NCBI GenBank assembly: GCA_943371005.1
Contig: CALRTB020000016.1
Span: 1-64,000 of the forward strand
DNA length: 64,000 nucleotides
Reading direction: 5' to 3'
From: MRBY01 sp943371005
GTDB taxonomy: Bacteria > Cyanobacteriota > Cyanobacteriia > Cyanobacteriales > MRBY01
Below, piece by piece: positions 17,462 to 26,312 of the stretch. The notes beneath the pieces were generated by a model, which worked only from the letters and a program-made list of their open reading frames with translations, was not told the origin of the DNA and did no database searches. The translations under genes were made by a program, and so were the position numbers. Within the stretch, counting starts at the first letter, position 1, and each line of letters begins with the position of its first letter.

Positions 17462-18229
17462 ATGAGACCCTTTAAATTCAAACCAATTGTTCTTTTTCTT
17501 CCTGTATTTGTTGCCCTTGGACAGGCCACTTTACCACCGATTCAAGCCCAAGTTTTGGGACTGAAAGCTCCTTTACTTTTAGCTCGACCTGATCTCCCTA
17601 ATCCTTTCATTGACATTCAAGATATAGAAGGAGAAACAGAAATCCTGCAATTAACTCAACTAGGTGTCATCACAGCAAGTAGTAACCGCTTTAACCCCGA
17701 TGAACCGATACGACGGGATGAATTTATCGCTTGGTTAGTCAAAGCTTACAACGCCATGCATGATGCTCCCATTCGACTTTCTAGTGCTTCTGGGGCTGTT
17801 TTCTCTGATGTTTCCCCTGATAATCCCTATTCTATTTATATTCAATCCGCCTATGAAGCGGGCTTTATTTTTGGGTTTGAAGATGGAAGCTTTAGGCCGA
17901 ATGATCCTCTGACGAGGGAGCAGATGATTTCGCTAAAAAGTCAATTGGATTCTAAAGGAAATTCTCGCCGCAGTCCTGAGCAATTACGTCACGGTCTCCA
18001 ACACACCCGGGGCTTTCATGATGTTGCCGAGATGGATGATCGCTATTTGAGCTATATCGCTTTTGATGCAGGGAATGCGGCGGGTGGACGAAATTTCGAA
18101 CGAGTCTACGGAACAACTCGTTTATACCGACCGAAAGCATCAGTGACCCGGGCAGAGGCTGCCATTTTATTATCGAAGTTTCGCAAGGGAAATTCCATTG
18201 AAGACGCTCTAGCAAACCCTAGCCTATAG
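17462..18229 (+). CDS. S-layer homology (SLH) domain protein
   Basis: 255 residues with a signal peptide (MRPFKFKPIVLFLPVFVALG) and three SLH-like modules: ILQLTQLGVITASSNRFNPDE with DEFIAWLV; FSDVSPDNPYSIYIQSAYEAG with GFEDGSFRPNDPLTREQ; and FHDVAEMDDRYLSYIAFD with YRPKASVTRAEAAILLSKF. SLH modules bind pyruvylated secondary wall polymer or peptidoglycan, so it is likely to sit at the outer face of the cell wall. No OprB porin domain follows, unlike the large cyanobacterial SLH porins. AGGAG lies before the ATG. Confidence 0.9.
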   Translation: MRPFKFKPIVLFLPVFVALGQATLPPIQAQVLGLKAPLLLARPDLPNPFIDIQDIEGETEILQLTQLGVITASSNRFNPDEPIRRDEFIAWLVKAYNAMHDAPIRLSSASGAVFSDVSPDNPYSIYIQSAYEAGFIFGFEDGSFRPNDPLTREQMISLKSQLDSKGNSRRSPEQLRHGLQHTRGFHDVAEMDDRYLSYIAFDAGNAAGGRNFERVYGTTRLYRPKASVTRAEAAILLSKFRKGNSIEDALANPSL

Positions 18230-18368
18230 ATTAATAAAACAAAAGTACTCACTTTCTTCTCCCTAATCTTATTTTTTTGGGGAGCTTTTGCTGTGGGTAG
18301 ACAAATGCTGCATCTGTTCTGGGGCATGGCAACTATCAAGCAGTACCACAACAGAGCAGGCCAGTCCG

Positions 18369-18719
18369 ATGATTATCACTACTTTTTTCCGTCACCACTC
18401 CCTCAAACTCGCCCTTACCTTCGCTATATTTGGTTTCCTATGTTGGCTTTATTGCCTTTCGCCCCTGACCCTCAACCTCAGCCAACTCCAGAAAGTCGCC
18501 ATCTACATTAGCTTAGAAGTCTTGTACGATGTGTTGCGCCACTGGTGTTTAAAGTTGGTACAAAGTGGTTGCGATCGCCTCCGCCATGTTTCCCCCTTTA
18601 TGAACGATCTGTTTGCAGTTGTGACCAAACTGGCAACCGATGGCCGTAATTTTAAAATTCACCTCCCCACAGTTACGGGCCAAATGTGGACGATTTATCC
18701 CCTGCGCGTTCTTTCTTAA
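18369..18719 (+). CDS. Small protein with an N-terminal membrane segment, function unknown
   Basis: About 116 residues from ATG 18369: a basic N-terminus, a hydrophobic helix (LALTFAIFGFLCWLYCL), then a helical soluble part with several Cys. No family recognised. The first 20 codons resemble those of the 16825 gene (ITTFFRHHSLKLAL against MTTFAFSRPQSLKLAT), and the DNA matches in short blocks, suggesting a duplicated or decayed copy of the signal region. It has a HIP1-like GCGATCGC inside. A real but poorly supported gene. Confidence 0.45.
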   Translation: MIITTFFRHHSLKLALTFAIFGFLCWLYCLSPLTLNLSQLQKVAIYISLEVLYDVLRHWCLKLVQSGCDRLRHVSPFMNDLFAVVTKLATDGRNFKIHLPTVTGQMWTIYPLRVLS

Positions 18720-18959
18720 AAAATTAAGCCTGCTCTCATCTTTGTGGCTTGTGGTATCGCCAACAAATTTCAAAAATAACCGTGTTTAGACTGTCCTTCG
18801 CCTTAGAAAGTTCCATCATTTCCCAATAAATAGACCTTTCCAGACAATTCCTGCCAAAACAAAAAATACTTGCTACAGTGAGGAGGATTGTAAAGTTTGC
18901 TTTACAAAACACCACAAAAAGAAACATTTTTACTGTTCGCTCACATACAGGAAGTATCT

Positions 18960-19556
18960 ATGCGTTTTACAAAAACCCTCGTCCTCAGTCTGGCCCTTGG
19001 TAGCACCCTTGGCTTCAGTACCGTTGCCCAAGCAGGGGATTATGGTAGCTACGGTGACAAAACCAAACCCACCGCTGAAGCTGAAGCGCCCGCACCCGCA
19101 GCGGCAATGACAGCACCGACCATTGTGGACATTGCTGCTAGCAACGATGCTTTTTCGACCCTCGTGGCAGCAGTTTCTGCGGCTGACCTCGTCGAGACCC
19201 TTTCCGGCGAAGGCCCTTTCACTGTTTTTGCTCCCACCAATGATGCCTTTGCGGCTCTTCCCGATGGTGTGCTCGAAAGCCTTTTGCTCCCTGAAAACAA
19301 AGACCTCCTCACGCAGATTTTGACCTACCACGTGGTCAGCGGTAATGTCATGTCCACTGATCTCACTGAAGGTGCCGTACCTACTGTCGAAGGTAGTGAT
19401 GTGATGATCTCCCTCGAGGATGGTGTGAAGGTCAACAATGCAAATGTTGTCATGGCCGATATCGCTGCGAGCAATGGTGTTGTCCATGTAATTGACACTG
19501 TGATTTTGCCCCCTGAGTTGTTGGCCGCCACAGAAACGCCCAGTGAAAATCTCTAG
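18960..19556 (+). CDS. Exported fasciclin (FAS1) domain protein
   Basis: The ATG at 18960 starts a signal peptide (MRFTKTLVLSLALGSTLGFS, cleavage near AQAG). An Ala/Pro-rich linker (EAEAPAPAAAMTAP) leads to one FAS1 domain: TIVDIAASNDAFSTLVAAV, then GPFTVFAPTNDAFAALPDG (H1 motif), ILTYHVVSG, and GVVHVIDTVILPP (H2 motif). FAS1 domains mediate adhesion or binding at the cell surface. Secreted single-domain forms are common in cyanobacteria. A clear terminator follows at 19608-19635, so the gene is probably monocistronic. Confidence 0.93.
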   Translation: MRFTKTLVLSLALGSTLGFSTVAQAGDYGSYGDKTKPTAEAEAPAPAAAMTAPTIVDIAASNDAFSTLVAAVSAADLVETLSGEGPFTVFAPTNDAFAALPDGVLESLLLPENKDLLTQILTYHVVSGNVMSTDLTEGAVPTVEGSDVMISLEDGVKVNNANVVMADIAASNGVVHVIDTVILPPELLAATETPSENL

Positions 19557-19607
19557 GTTGATTTCAGCAAAGTGATTTAGCACCACAACTGTTTAGGTTA
19601 TCTGCAA

Positions 19608-19635
19608 AACCACGGCATCAGGCTGTGGTTTTTTT
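19608..19635 (+). terminator. Intrinsic terminator of the fasciclin gene
   Basis: AACCACGGC and GCTGTGGTT form a 9-bp stem with one G-U pair and a 5-nt loop, followed by a run of T to 19635. It lies 52 bp after the fasciclin stop and before uvrA. Confidence 0.85.
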
Positions 19636-19761
19636 ATTGACTTATGTAAAAGCCGCTATGGCTTTGCTGTGGAAGATTTGACCAGGGCAGGGTTCTGAAA
19701 TTCTCGACAGGTCTATTTATAATGTTTAGGCACTTTTCCTCGACAATGGCGATCGCCCCCC

Positions 19762-22590
19762 ATGAGCAAATCCGACCAAATCCGCATCCGTGGCGCAAGA
19801 CAGCACAACTTAAAAAATGTGGATCTCGATTTGCCGCGTAACCAGTTGATTGTGTTTACGGGGGTATCCGGTTCGGGGAAGTCGTCTTTGGCGTTTGACA
19901 CGATTTTTGCGGAGGGGCAGCGGCGGTATGTGGAATCCCTCAGTGCCTATGCGCGGCAGTTTTTGGGGCAGTTGGATAAGCCCGATGTGGATGCCATTGA
20001 AGGACTGAGTCCGGCGATCTCCATTGACCAAAAATCCACCTCCCATAACCCCCGCTCCACGGTGGGAACCGTCACGGAAATTGCCGATTATCTGCGGTTA
20101 CTCTTCGGGCGGGCGGGTGAACCCCACTGTCCCCACTGCGATCGCCCGATTGCGCCCCAGACCATCGATGAGATGTGTGATCGGGTGTTGGCATTGCCGG
20201 ATCGCACCAAATTTCAGTTACTTTCTCCGATTGTGCGGCACCAAAAGGGAACCCATAAAAAGACCCTTTCTAGTATTGCCGCCGAAGGGTTTGCACGGGT
20301 GAGAATTAATGGCGAAACCCGCGAACTGAGTGACAATATTTCCCTCAATAAAAATCACTATCACACCATCGAAATTGTGGTAGATCGGTTGGTAAAAAAA
20401 GAGGGCATTCAAGAGCGATTAGTGGATTCTTTAAGTACCTGTTTAAAACATTCCGAAGGGACAGCAATTGTCGATTTAATTGAGACAGGTGAACAGATCA
20501 TCTTTTCCGAAAATTTCGCCTGTCCCGAACATGGCGCAGTGATGGAGGAACTCTCGCCCCGTTTGTTTTCCTTTAACTCCCCCTATGGCGCTTGTCCCGC
20601 CTGTCATGGGTTAGGCAGTCATCGGCGTTTTTCCCCTGATCTCGTAATTCCCGATCCGAAACAACCCCTTTATGCGGCGATCGCCCCTTGGTCAGAAAAG
20701 GAAAATACCTATTATTTATCGTTGCTATATAACCTCGGGCAAAACTTTGGTTTTGAGATCCAAACCCCGTGGGAGAAACTCAAAAAAGAACACCAAGAAA
20801 TTTTACTCCACGGCACAGAAGAACCCATTTGGTTTGAGGAAGAATCCCGCTACGGGGGCGGTAAAGGTTACTATCGCCATTATTCCGGCATTTTAAAACT
20901 ATTAGAACGCAATTATGAAGACACAAATTCCGATGCCATTAAAGATAAACTCGAAAAATATTTAATTAATCAACCCTGCGAAGTCTGTCAAGGAAAACGC
21001 CTTAAACCAGAAGCTTTGTCGGTGCGTTTAGGACAATACAATATCGATGAATTGACCAGCGTTGCCATTCGGGACTGTCTCGAACGGGTCGAAAATCTAG
21101 AGTTGAGCGATCGCCAAAAACTGATCGGCGAATTAGCCCTAAAAGAAATTCGCGCCAGATTAAATTTTTTGCTCGATGTCGGCTTAGATTACCTGACCCT
21201 CGACCGTGCCGCCATGACCCTCTCAGGGGGAGAAGCCCAGCGCATTCGCCTTGCCACCCAGATCGGCGCCGGCTTAACAGGGGTTTTATACGTACTCGAC
21301 GAACCCAGCATTGGGCTACACCAGCGGGATAATGAGCGATTGCTGCAAACCCTAAAAAAATTGCGGGATTTAGGCAATACGCTGATCGTCGTGGAACATG
21401 ACGAGGACACTATTCGCACCGCTGATCACATCGTTGATATTGGGCCAAAAGCAGGGGTGCATGGCGGTGAAATCGTCTTTCAGGGCAGCTTTGACAAATT
21501 TCTCAAAAATAAACAATCCCTCACCAGCGCCTATCTCTCCGGCAGACGCACCATCGAAACGCCCCCAGAACGACGGGAAGGGAACGGCGGCAGATTACGC
21601 CTCGAAAATTGCACCAAAAATAACCTCAAAAATATCACCGTAGAAATTCCCCTCGGAAAATTGGTGTCCGTGACTGGGGTATCCGGTTCCTGCAAATCCA
21701 CCCTGATGAACGAATTGCTTTATCCGGCGTTGCAGCATAGCCTGAATCGCAATGTGCCTTTTCCCAAGGAGTTGGGAGCTGTACAAGGACTTAAATCCGT
21801 CGATAAAGTGATCGTCATTGATCAATCGCCAATTGGTAGAACCCCCCGCTCGAATCCCGCGACCTACACAGGCATTTTTGACCCGATTCGGAATCTATTT
21901 GCCGAAACGGTGGAAGCGAAAACGAGAGGTTACAAAAAAGGGCGATTTTCCTTCAACGTAAAAGGGGGACGTTGCGAGGCGTGCAGTGGTCAAGGGGTGA
22001 ATGTGATTGAGATGAATTTCTTGCCGGATGTTTATGTGCAATGTGAGGTGTGCAAGGGGGCAAGATATAACCGCGAAACCCTCCAGGTGAAATTTAAGGG
22101 TTATTCCATTTCGGATGTGTTGAATATGACGGTGGAAGAGGCGTTGGGCGTGTTTGAAAATATCACGACAGCGGCAAATCGACTACAAACCCTGGTTGAT
22201 GTGGGCTTGGGTTATATTCGCTTGGGGCAACCGGCACCGACCCTTTCCGGCGGGGAAGCACAACGGGTAAAACTGGCTTCGGAACTGTCGCGACGGGCAA
22301 CGGGCAAAACCCTTTATTTGATTGACGAACCGACAACGGGCTTATCGTTTTACGATGTGCATCATCTATTAAATGTGTTGCAACGGCTTGTCGATAAGGG
22401 AAATTCTGTGCTGGTGATTGAGCATAATTTAGACGTGATTCGTTGTAGTGATTGGCTGATCGACCTAGGGCCGGAGGGTGGCGATCGCGGCGGAGAGATT
22501 ATTGCAACGGGCACACCGGAAGATTTAATTAAAGTCAAAGAATCCTACACAGGTCAGTTTTTGAAGCCTTTATTAACAAAAGAAAAATAG
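19762..22590 (+). CDS. uvrA: UvrABC excinuclease subunit A
   Basis: Full length at 942 residues. UvrA dimers recognise bulky DNA lesions and load UvrB in nucleotide excision repair. Both ABC ATPase halves are present: Walker A GVSGSGKS with Lys40, signature LSGGEAQRIRLA, DEPSIGLH; and in the second half LSGGEAQRVKLA and DEPTTGL. The zinc-binding segments CPACHGLG and CEACSGQG to CEVCKGARY are intact. Odd point: the second Walker A reads GVSGSCKST, with Cys at residue 644 where the family has an almost invariant Gly just before the catalytic Lys (Lys646 in E. coli). The gene ends 75 bp before the MNT gene. Confidence 0.98.
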   Translation: MSKSDQIRIRGARQHNLKNVDLDLPRNQLIVFTGVSGSGKSSLAFDTIFAEGQRRYVESLSAYARQFLGQLDKPDVDAIEGLSPAISIDQKSTSHNPRSTVGTVTEIADYLRLLFGRAGEPHCPHCDRPIAPQTIDEMCDRVLALPDRTKFQLLSPIVRHQKGTHKKTLSSIAAEGFARVRINGETRELSDNISLNKNHYHTIEIVVDRLVKKEGIQERLVDSLSTCLKHSEGTAIVDLIETGEQIIFSENFACPEHGAVMEELSPRLFSFNSPYGACPACHGLGSHRRFSPDLVIPDPKQPLYAAIAPWSEKENTYYLSLLYNLGQNFGFEIQTPWEKLKKEHQEILLHGTEEPIWFEEESRYGGGKGYYRHYSGILKLLERNYEDTNSDAIKDKLEKYLINQPCEVCQGKRLKPEALSVRLGQYNIDELTSVAIRDCLERVENLELSDRQKLIGELALKEIRARLNFLLDVGLDYLTLDRAAMTLSGGEAQRIRLATQIGAGLTGVLYVLDEPSIGLHQRDNERLLQTLKKLRDLGNTLIVVEHDEDTIRTADHIVDIGPKAGVHGGEIVFQGSFDKFLKNKQSLTSAYLSGRRTIETPPERREGNGGRLRLENCTKNNLKNITVEIPLGKLVSVTGVSGSCKSTLMNELLYPALQHSLNRNVPFPKELGAVQGLKSVDKVIVIDQSPIGRTPRSNPATYTGIFDPIRNLFAETVEAKTRGYKKGRFSFNVKGGRCEACSGQGVNVIEMNFLPDVYVQCEVCKGARYNRETLQVKFKGYSISDVLNMTVEEALGVFENITTAANRLQTLVDVGLGYIRLGQPAPTLSGGEAQRVKLASELSRRATGKTLYLIDEPTTGLSFYDVHHLLNVLQRLVDKGNSVLVIEHNLDVIRCSDWLIDLGPEGGDRGGEIIATGTPEDLIKVKESYTGQFLKPLLTKEK

Positions 22591-22665
22591 AAGGCGATCG
22601 CCAAAGTGTTTAGTAGAATAATGACAATTACAAGAAAAAATTTGTCACTGTCAGTAGGTGATTTT

Positions 22666-22971
22666 ATGAAGCCTGAAATACTTAAGCAAAGTTTTGTCCT
22701 TTCGAGCCTTGCAAAATACCATAATCAGCTTGAAAAATTTGGGGTAAAGTCCCTCGCTCTATTTGGTTCTACTGCCCGTGATGAAGCAACTATCGATAGT
22801 GATTTAGATTTTTTGGTGGAGTTTGATGTCGAACTTACGTTTGATATCTACATGGATTTTAATTTTTTTCTTGAGGAACTATTTAACCGTAAAGTAGATC
22901 TCGTCATCAAAGAAGATCTCAAACCCCAAATTAGAGAAAATATCCTTAAACAAGCGATCTATGTCCCGTAG
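22666..22971 (+). CDS. MNT-type minimal nucleotidyltransferase (antitoxin of a HEPN/MNT pair)
   Basis: The ATG at 22666 has AGGTG behind it, giving 101 residues; upstream in-frame codons are leader. The nucleotidyltransferase motif is clear: GS at 34-35, then ten residues to D46-x-D48 (FGSTARDEATIDSDLDFL). A third acidic position is expected in RKVDLVIKED. In HEPN/MNT modules this protein AMPylates or otherwise neutralises its HEPN partner RNase. Its stop overlaps the start of the HEPN reading frame by 11 bp, the usual module layout, but the HEPN gene is broken here. TGACAA (22622-22627) and TTGTCA (22642-22647) form a possible operator upstream. Confidence 0.85.
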   Translation: MKPEILKQSFVLSSLAKYHNQLEKFGVKSLALFGSTARDEATIDSDLDFLVEFDVELTFDIYMDFNFFLEELFNRKVDLVIKEDLKPQIRENILKQAIYVP

Positions 22972-23308
22972 TCTTCGTCTCTATCTCACCGACATTCTCA
23001 AGAGCATTACAAAAATTCAAAACTATGCCGAGAATTTAACCTATGAAGAGCTTTGTGAAGACAGTCGTACTCTTGATGCGATCGCCCACAATTTGTAAAT
23101 TATTGGCGAAGCAACAAAACAAATTCCGGATTCTCTACGCGATTAATATCCACAAATTGAATGGAGGAAGGTTGCTGGCTTGAGAGATATTATTGCTCAC
23201 ACGTATTTTCGTGTAAATACCAAAATTGTTTGGAGTATTATACAAACAAAATTAAATCCTCTCCAAACCTGTATTCAACTTATGCTTGAAAACGAAGATA
23301 TCTTGTAG
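22961..23308 (+). pseudogene. HEPN (DUF86-type) RNase toxin gene, broken by two stop codons
   Basis: Reading from ATG 22961 in one frame gives a 115-residue HEPN protein interrupted by TAA at codon 46 (23096-23098) and codon 62 (23144-23146). Homology resumes without frame change: IIGEATKQIP after the first stop, YPQIEWRKVAGLRDIIAHTYF after the second. The catalytic RX4H motif of HEPN RNases, Arg75 and His80, survives in the 3' part. The start overlaps the MNT gene as in intact pairs. A GCGATCGC site lies in the reading frame. As the stops are internal, no full toxin can be made unless stops are suppressed. Confidence 0.85.
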
Positions 23309-23412
23309 ATTTATCAGACGAATTAAACGGTAGATATTCTCGAACCACCCATGATCCGGCGAACCTGCTTTGCCAAATTTTGAACTGGATTTAGCAGAAC
23401 TCTGGTGAACGA

Positions 23413-25533
23413 TCATTCTTCTGGGGGTAAAAAAATCCTATCTTCTATTGCCTGCCAAGTACTCGGAGAAACTCGAATTGCTGCATCCTTGCAATCAAGC
23501 ATGAGGTTATAGGGATAAAGATATTCTTTTTGAATTCGAGTTATTTCGCTTTTATTACATTGAATCGACTTCTCAGGAAAATTAAAAATTTTCAACCATT
23601 TTTTTGCTAATTGTCTTGACAATTCAGGTCGTATTTTAAGTTGAGTTAAACTTTCTTCTGAAATCTCTTGTTGTATTCTCTGAAATTCTTTTAATTCACG
23701 CAAAAAATCTATGTTTTTAAATAATTTCGCAGAAGAAATAGCTTTTCTACAAAATTCTATCGAATATTGTAATGCTGCTCTTTCATTATTGACAGATGCC
23801 ATAATAATTGCTTTTTTATATGTATTCAAATAGTAAGTAAAGCGATTAAAACCCAAGGACATTTCAGGAAAATTTTTTTCAGTAAAGATATATGCACATG
23901 CACTACAGTAAGCAAAATTGATAGCAACTAATCTTATTTCGTAAGGTAATAAGAGATGGTGATTCTCAACCACTTGATGAATAGCCCATTCCATCCAAGG
24001 CAGAAGAATTTTTTGTCCTGTCGGTGTTTTAGTGTAGTTCAGCACGTATTGTTCAATGGCAAGGAGTAATGGATCTGCTCCTGCTCTGCCTTTGGCTAGC
24101 CCTGCCACCAAAATAAAAACTTCTTTCCAGCGTGAATCCGTGATGTGCTTTTCAACAGACTGCTCAATCAGTTGGTTATTGACGATATATTTTGCAGTGA
24201 GATATTCCTGCAACGTGAGGTGGGAAAAAGAATAAATATCTACTGCCCGCTCCACAAAAATTCCTTGTTGGACGGCGATGGCATTGAGTACCGCTTCCCC
24301 ATTGAGAGATTTCGGTGCATTGAGGTTTTCTGCTAAAAATGTTTGAATTTCCTCGACCAATTCCCACTTCTGAAAAAATAACTTATCCTGCTCAAATCCC
24401 CAATAGGCAATATCCGCTAACAGCTCCTCCTCTAGGGCAGTATGCAACCCCTCATAAATTACTATTTCCTGCGATAATCGTTTGGACGCTGCCCATTCTT
24501 CTAACAGAATTCGGAGAGCTTTGTTATAGAGTTGACTACGATTTTTAGGGAAAGTTTGTGATCTGTCATAGACAAAACAAAGGAACGTTAATAACAGAGG
24601 AGTTCGTGCTAATTCCTTTGCCCCACGATGTTTATCGCTCTTGAGCAATGCCCAACATTTTTGTCCCGTTGCCATCTCTTGATCCTGTTCAGCTCGAAAC
24701 CAATTCTGAATAAACTGTTCAATCTGAGAATCATCAAAATCCGCAATGGCAACATCCCGAAACTGCCGAAATTTTTTGTTGTAGGCAGCGACCCGACAGG
24801 AGGCAACAAAGCGATTTTTGTCATACTGATCCACAAAATCCTCGATCGCATTTATCACTCCATTTTGAAATTCCGTCGGCACTTCATCCAGCCCATCAAA
24901 GAGGATGACGAGCTTGCCATCATCTAAAGCTGCTTCTGCATATTCTCTCGGATGTGGATGCTTACAGATTTCAAATTCTTTCGCGATAACAGATACGATA
25001 TCAATGTCTGCCTGATTAAACCGTTTCAGCTCCAGAAACACCGGAATCCGCTGATGCTGATAATCCCCATTTTTTCCCTTCAGAGCCTCTAATCCAATTT
25101 TCCGTAACAAGGTTGATTTCCCTGCCCCCGGCGCACCGAGCACCATCAAATACTGCTCTTCATTCGCCACATCTAAACCAATTGGCTTTTCTTCATTCTT
25201 TGATTGCCTAAACTTGCGTGTCTCCCGAAATGCTGCCTCTAAACCATCCACCGACGCAAACTGATAAACATCTCGATCAGAGAGCAAACAAACCTTCGTG
25301 TAAATTGAATCGAGATCTACGGGCTCTGACATACCTAGCACTTTCAAAATGCCATGACGCTTGGCATAATTTTCCACATAGCGTTTTGACCAGTTGTAAA
25401 TTAGTTCCTGAAACCTTCCATCTATTGCTTGTCCTACCCATGAAATTGCTCCAGTGCCTTTTTCTTTGCCTGTCTCTAAGCAAATATCTGAAACGACTTG
25501 AGAGGCAAGGGTAAAGAAGGCAGTTTCTAACAT
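23413..25533 (-). CDS. NACHT-domain STAND NTPase (possible antiphage protein)
   Basis: 706 residues. A helical N-terminal region (1-100, with YNWSKRYVENYAKRHGILKVLG) precedes a NACHT module: Walker A GAPGAGKST at 133-141, Walker B LVILFDGLDEVP around 208-219, then the PLLLTFLC and FSHLTLQEYLTAKY segments of the winged-helix part. A roughly 230-residue helical C-terminus follows, ending DAAIRVSPSTWQAIEDRIF; it lacks recognisable TPR, WD40 or LRR repeats. Bacterial NACHT proteins sense phage and trigger abortive responses in several tested cases. No separate effector domain is recognisable. The gene is AT-rich with no HIP1 site and lies beside HEPN/MNT and Uma2 genes. Confidence 0.9.
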   Translation of the reverse strand: MLETAFFTLASQVVSDICLETGKEKGTGAISWVGQAIDGRFQELIYNWSKRYVENYAKRHGILKVLGMSEPVDLDSIYTKVCLLSDRDVYQFASVDGLEAAFRETRKFRQSKNEEKPIGLDVANEEQYLMVLGAPGAGKSTLLRKIGLEALKGKNGDYQHQRIPVFLELKRFNQADIDIVSVIAKEFEICKHPHPREYAEAALDDGKLVILFDGLDEVPTEFQNGVINAIEDFVDQYDKNRFVASCRVAAYNKKFRQFRDVAIADFDDSQIEQFIQNWFRAEQDQEMATGQKCWALLKSDKHRGAKELARTPLLLTFLCFVYDRSQTFPKNRSQLYNKALRILLEEWAASKRLSQEIVIYEGLHTALEEELLADIAYWGFEQDKLFFQKWELVEEIQTFLAENLNAPKSLNGEAVLNAIAVQQGIFVERAVDIYSFSHLTLQEYLTAKYIVNNQLIEQSVEKHITDSRWKEVFILVAGLAKGRAGADPLLLAIEQYVLNYTKTPTGQKILLPWMEWAIHQVVENHHLLLPYEIRLVAINFAYCSACAYIFTEKNFPEMSLGFNRFTYYLNTYKKAIIMASVNNERAALQYSIEFCRKAISSAKLFKNIDFLRELKEFQRIQQEISEESLTQLKIRPELSRQLAKKWLKIFNFPEKSIQCNKSEITRIQKEYLYPYNLMLDCKDAAIRVSPSTWQAIEDRIFLPPEE

Positions 25534-25718
25534 AGCCGAGACATTTTGATGTAGTTTTTCTATTGTAGATAATCATAAACTTTCTCTAATTATCCCACTG
25601 CAAGTTTTGTCATTATCTTTCTCGACACATGGCATCAAAAACAACTCGACAGCGAAAGCAGACCATAACGCCCCTGTGAGAATGATTACAATAGTTGCAT
25701 GATCAATAGAAAAGTCCT

Positions 25719-26288
25719 ATGGCAACAATAGCCGCAGTTTCCGAGCAATATTCCCTAGCTGAGTTTTTGGCGTTACCTGAAACAAAACCAGCAAGTGAAT
25801 ATATCAACGGGAAAATAGAACAAAAACCCATGCCCCAAGGAAAGCACAGCATCTTACAAGGTCGTTTGGTGGCGGAAATTAACCGCGTCGGCCAAACCCA
25901 ACAATTAGTCTATGCTTTTCCTGAATTACGCTGTACCTTCGGCAACAGATCTTTAGTGCCTGACATTGCGGTGTTCGAATGGGTGAATATTCCCATGGAC
26001 GACAACGGTGAAATCCACAATCGGTTTGCCGCTGCCCCTGATTGGGTGATTGAAATCCTTTCCCCAGAACAAAGTCCTCCCAGGGTGATCGAAAAAATTC
26101 TTTTTTCCTTACAACAAGGGACAAAACTCGGTTGGCTCATTGCCCCAGAGGACTACTCAGTCACCATTTTTTATCCGGATAAACTCGCTGAATTCAAGGA
26201 ACAAGATAATCGGCTTCCCGTTTTGCCGGCGATCGCCCCTTGGCAACTCACCGCCACAGAACTGTTTTCTTGGTTACGTCTCGTCTGA
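25719..26288 (+). CDS. Uma2-family (DUF820) restriction-endonuclease-like protein
   Basis: 189 residues. PD-(D/E)XK nuclease-like features: the N-terminal YINGKIEQKPMPQGKHS, the acidic residue in LVPDIAVFEW and the E in WVIEILSPEQSP, spaced as in the very abundant cyanobacterial Uma2 proteins. Biochemical function of this family is not settled; some members are thought to act on DNA or in mobile-element maintenance. It is divergent from the NACHT gene across 185 bp and convergent with ribD. It contains a HIP1 site, unlike the NACHT gene. Confidence 0.85.
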   Translation: MATIAAVSEQYSLAEFLALPETKPASEYINGKIEQKPMPQGKHSILQGRLVAEINRVGQTQQLVYAFPELRCTFGNRSLVPDIAVFEWVNIPMDDNGEIHNRFAAAPDWVIEILSPEQSPPRVIEKILFSLQQGTKLGWLIAPEDYSVTIFYPDKLAEFKEQDNRLPVLPAIAPWQLTATELFSWLRLV

Positions 26289-26312
26289 AATTTAGTACAG
26301 CAAATTATTGCT

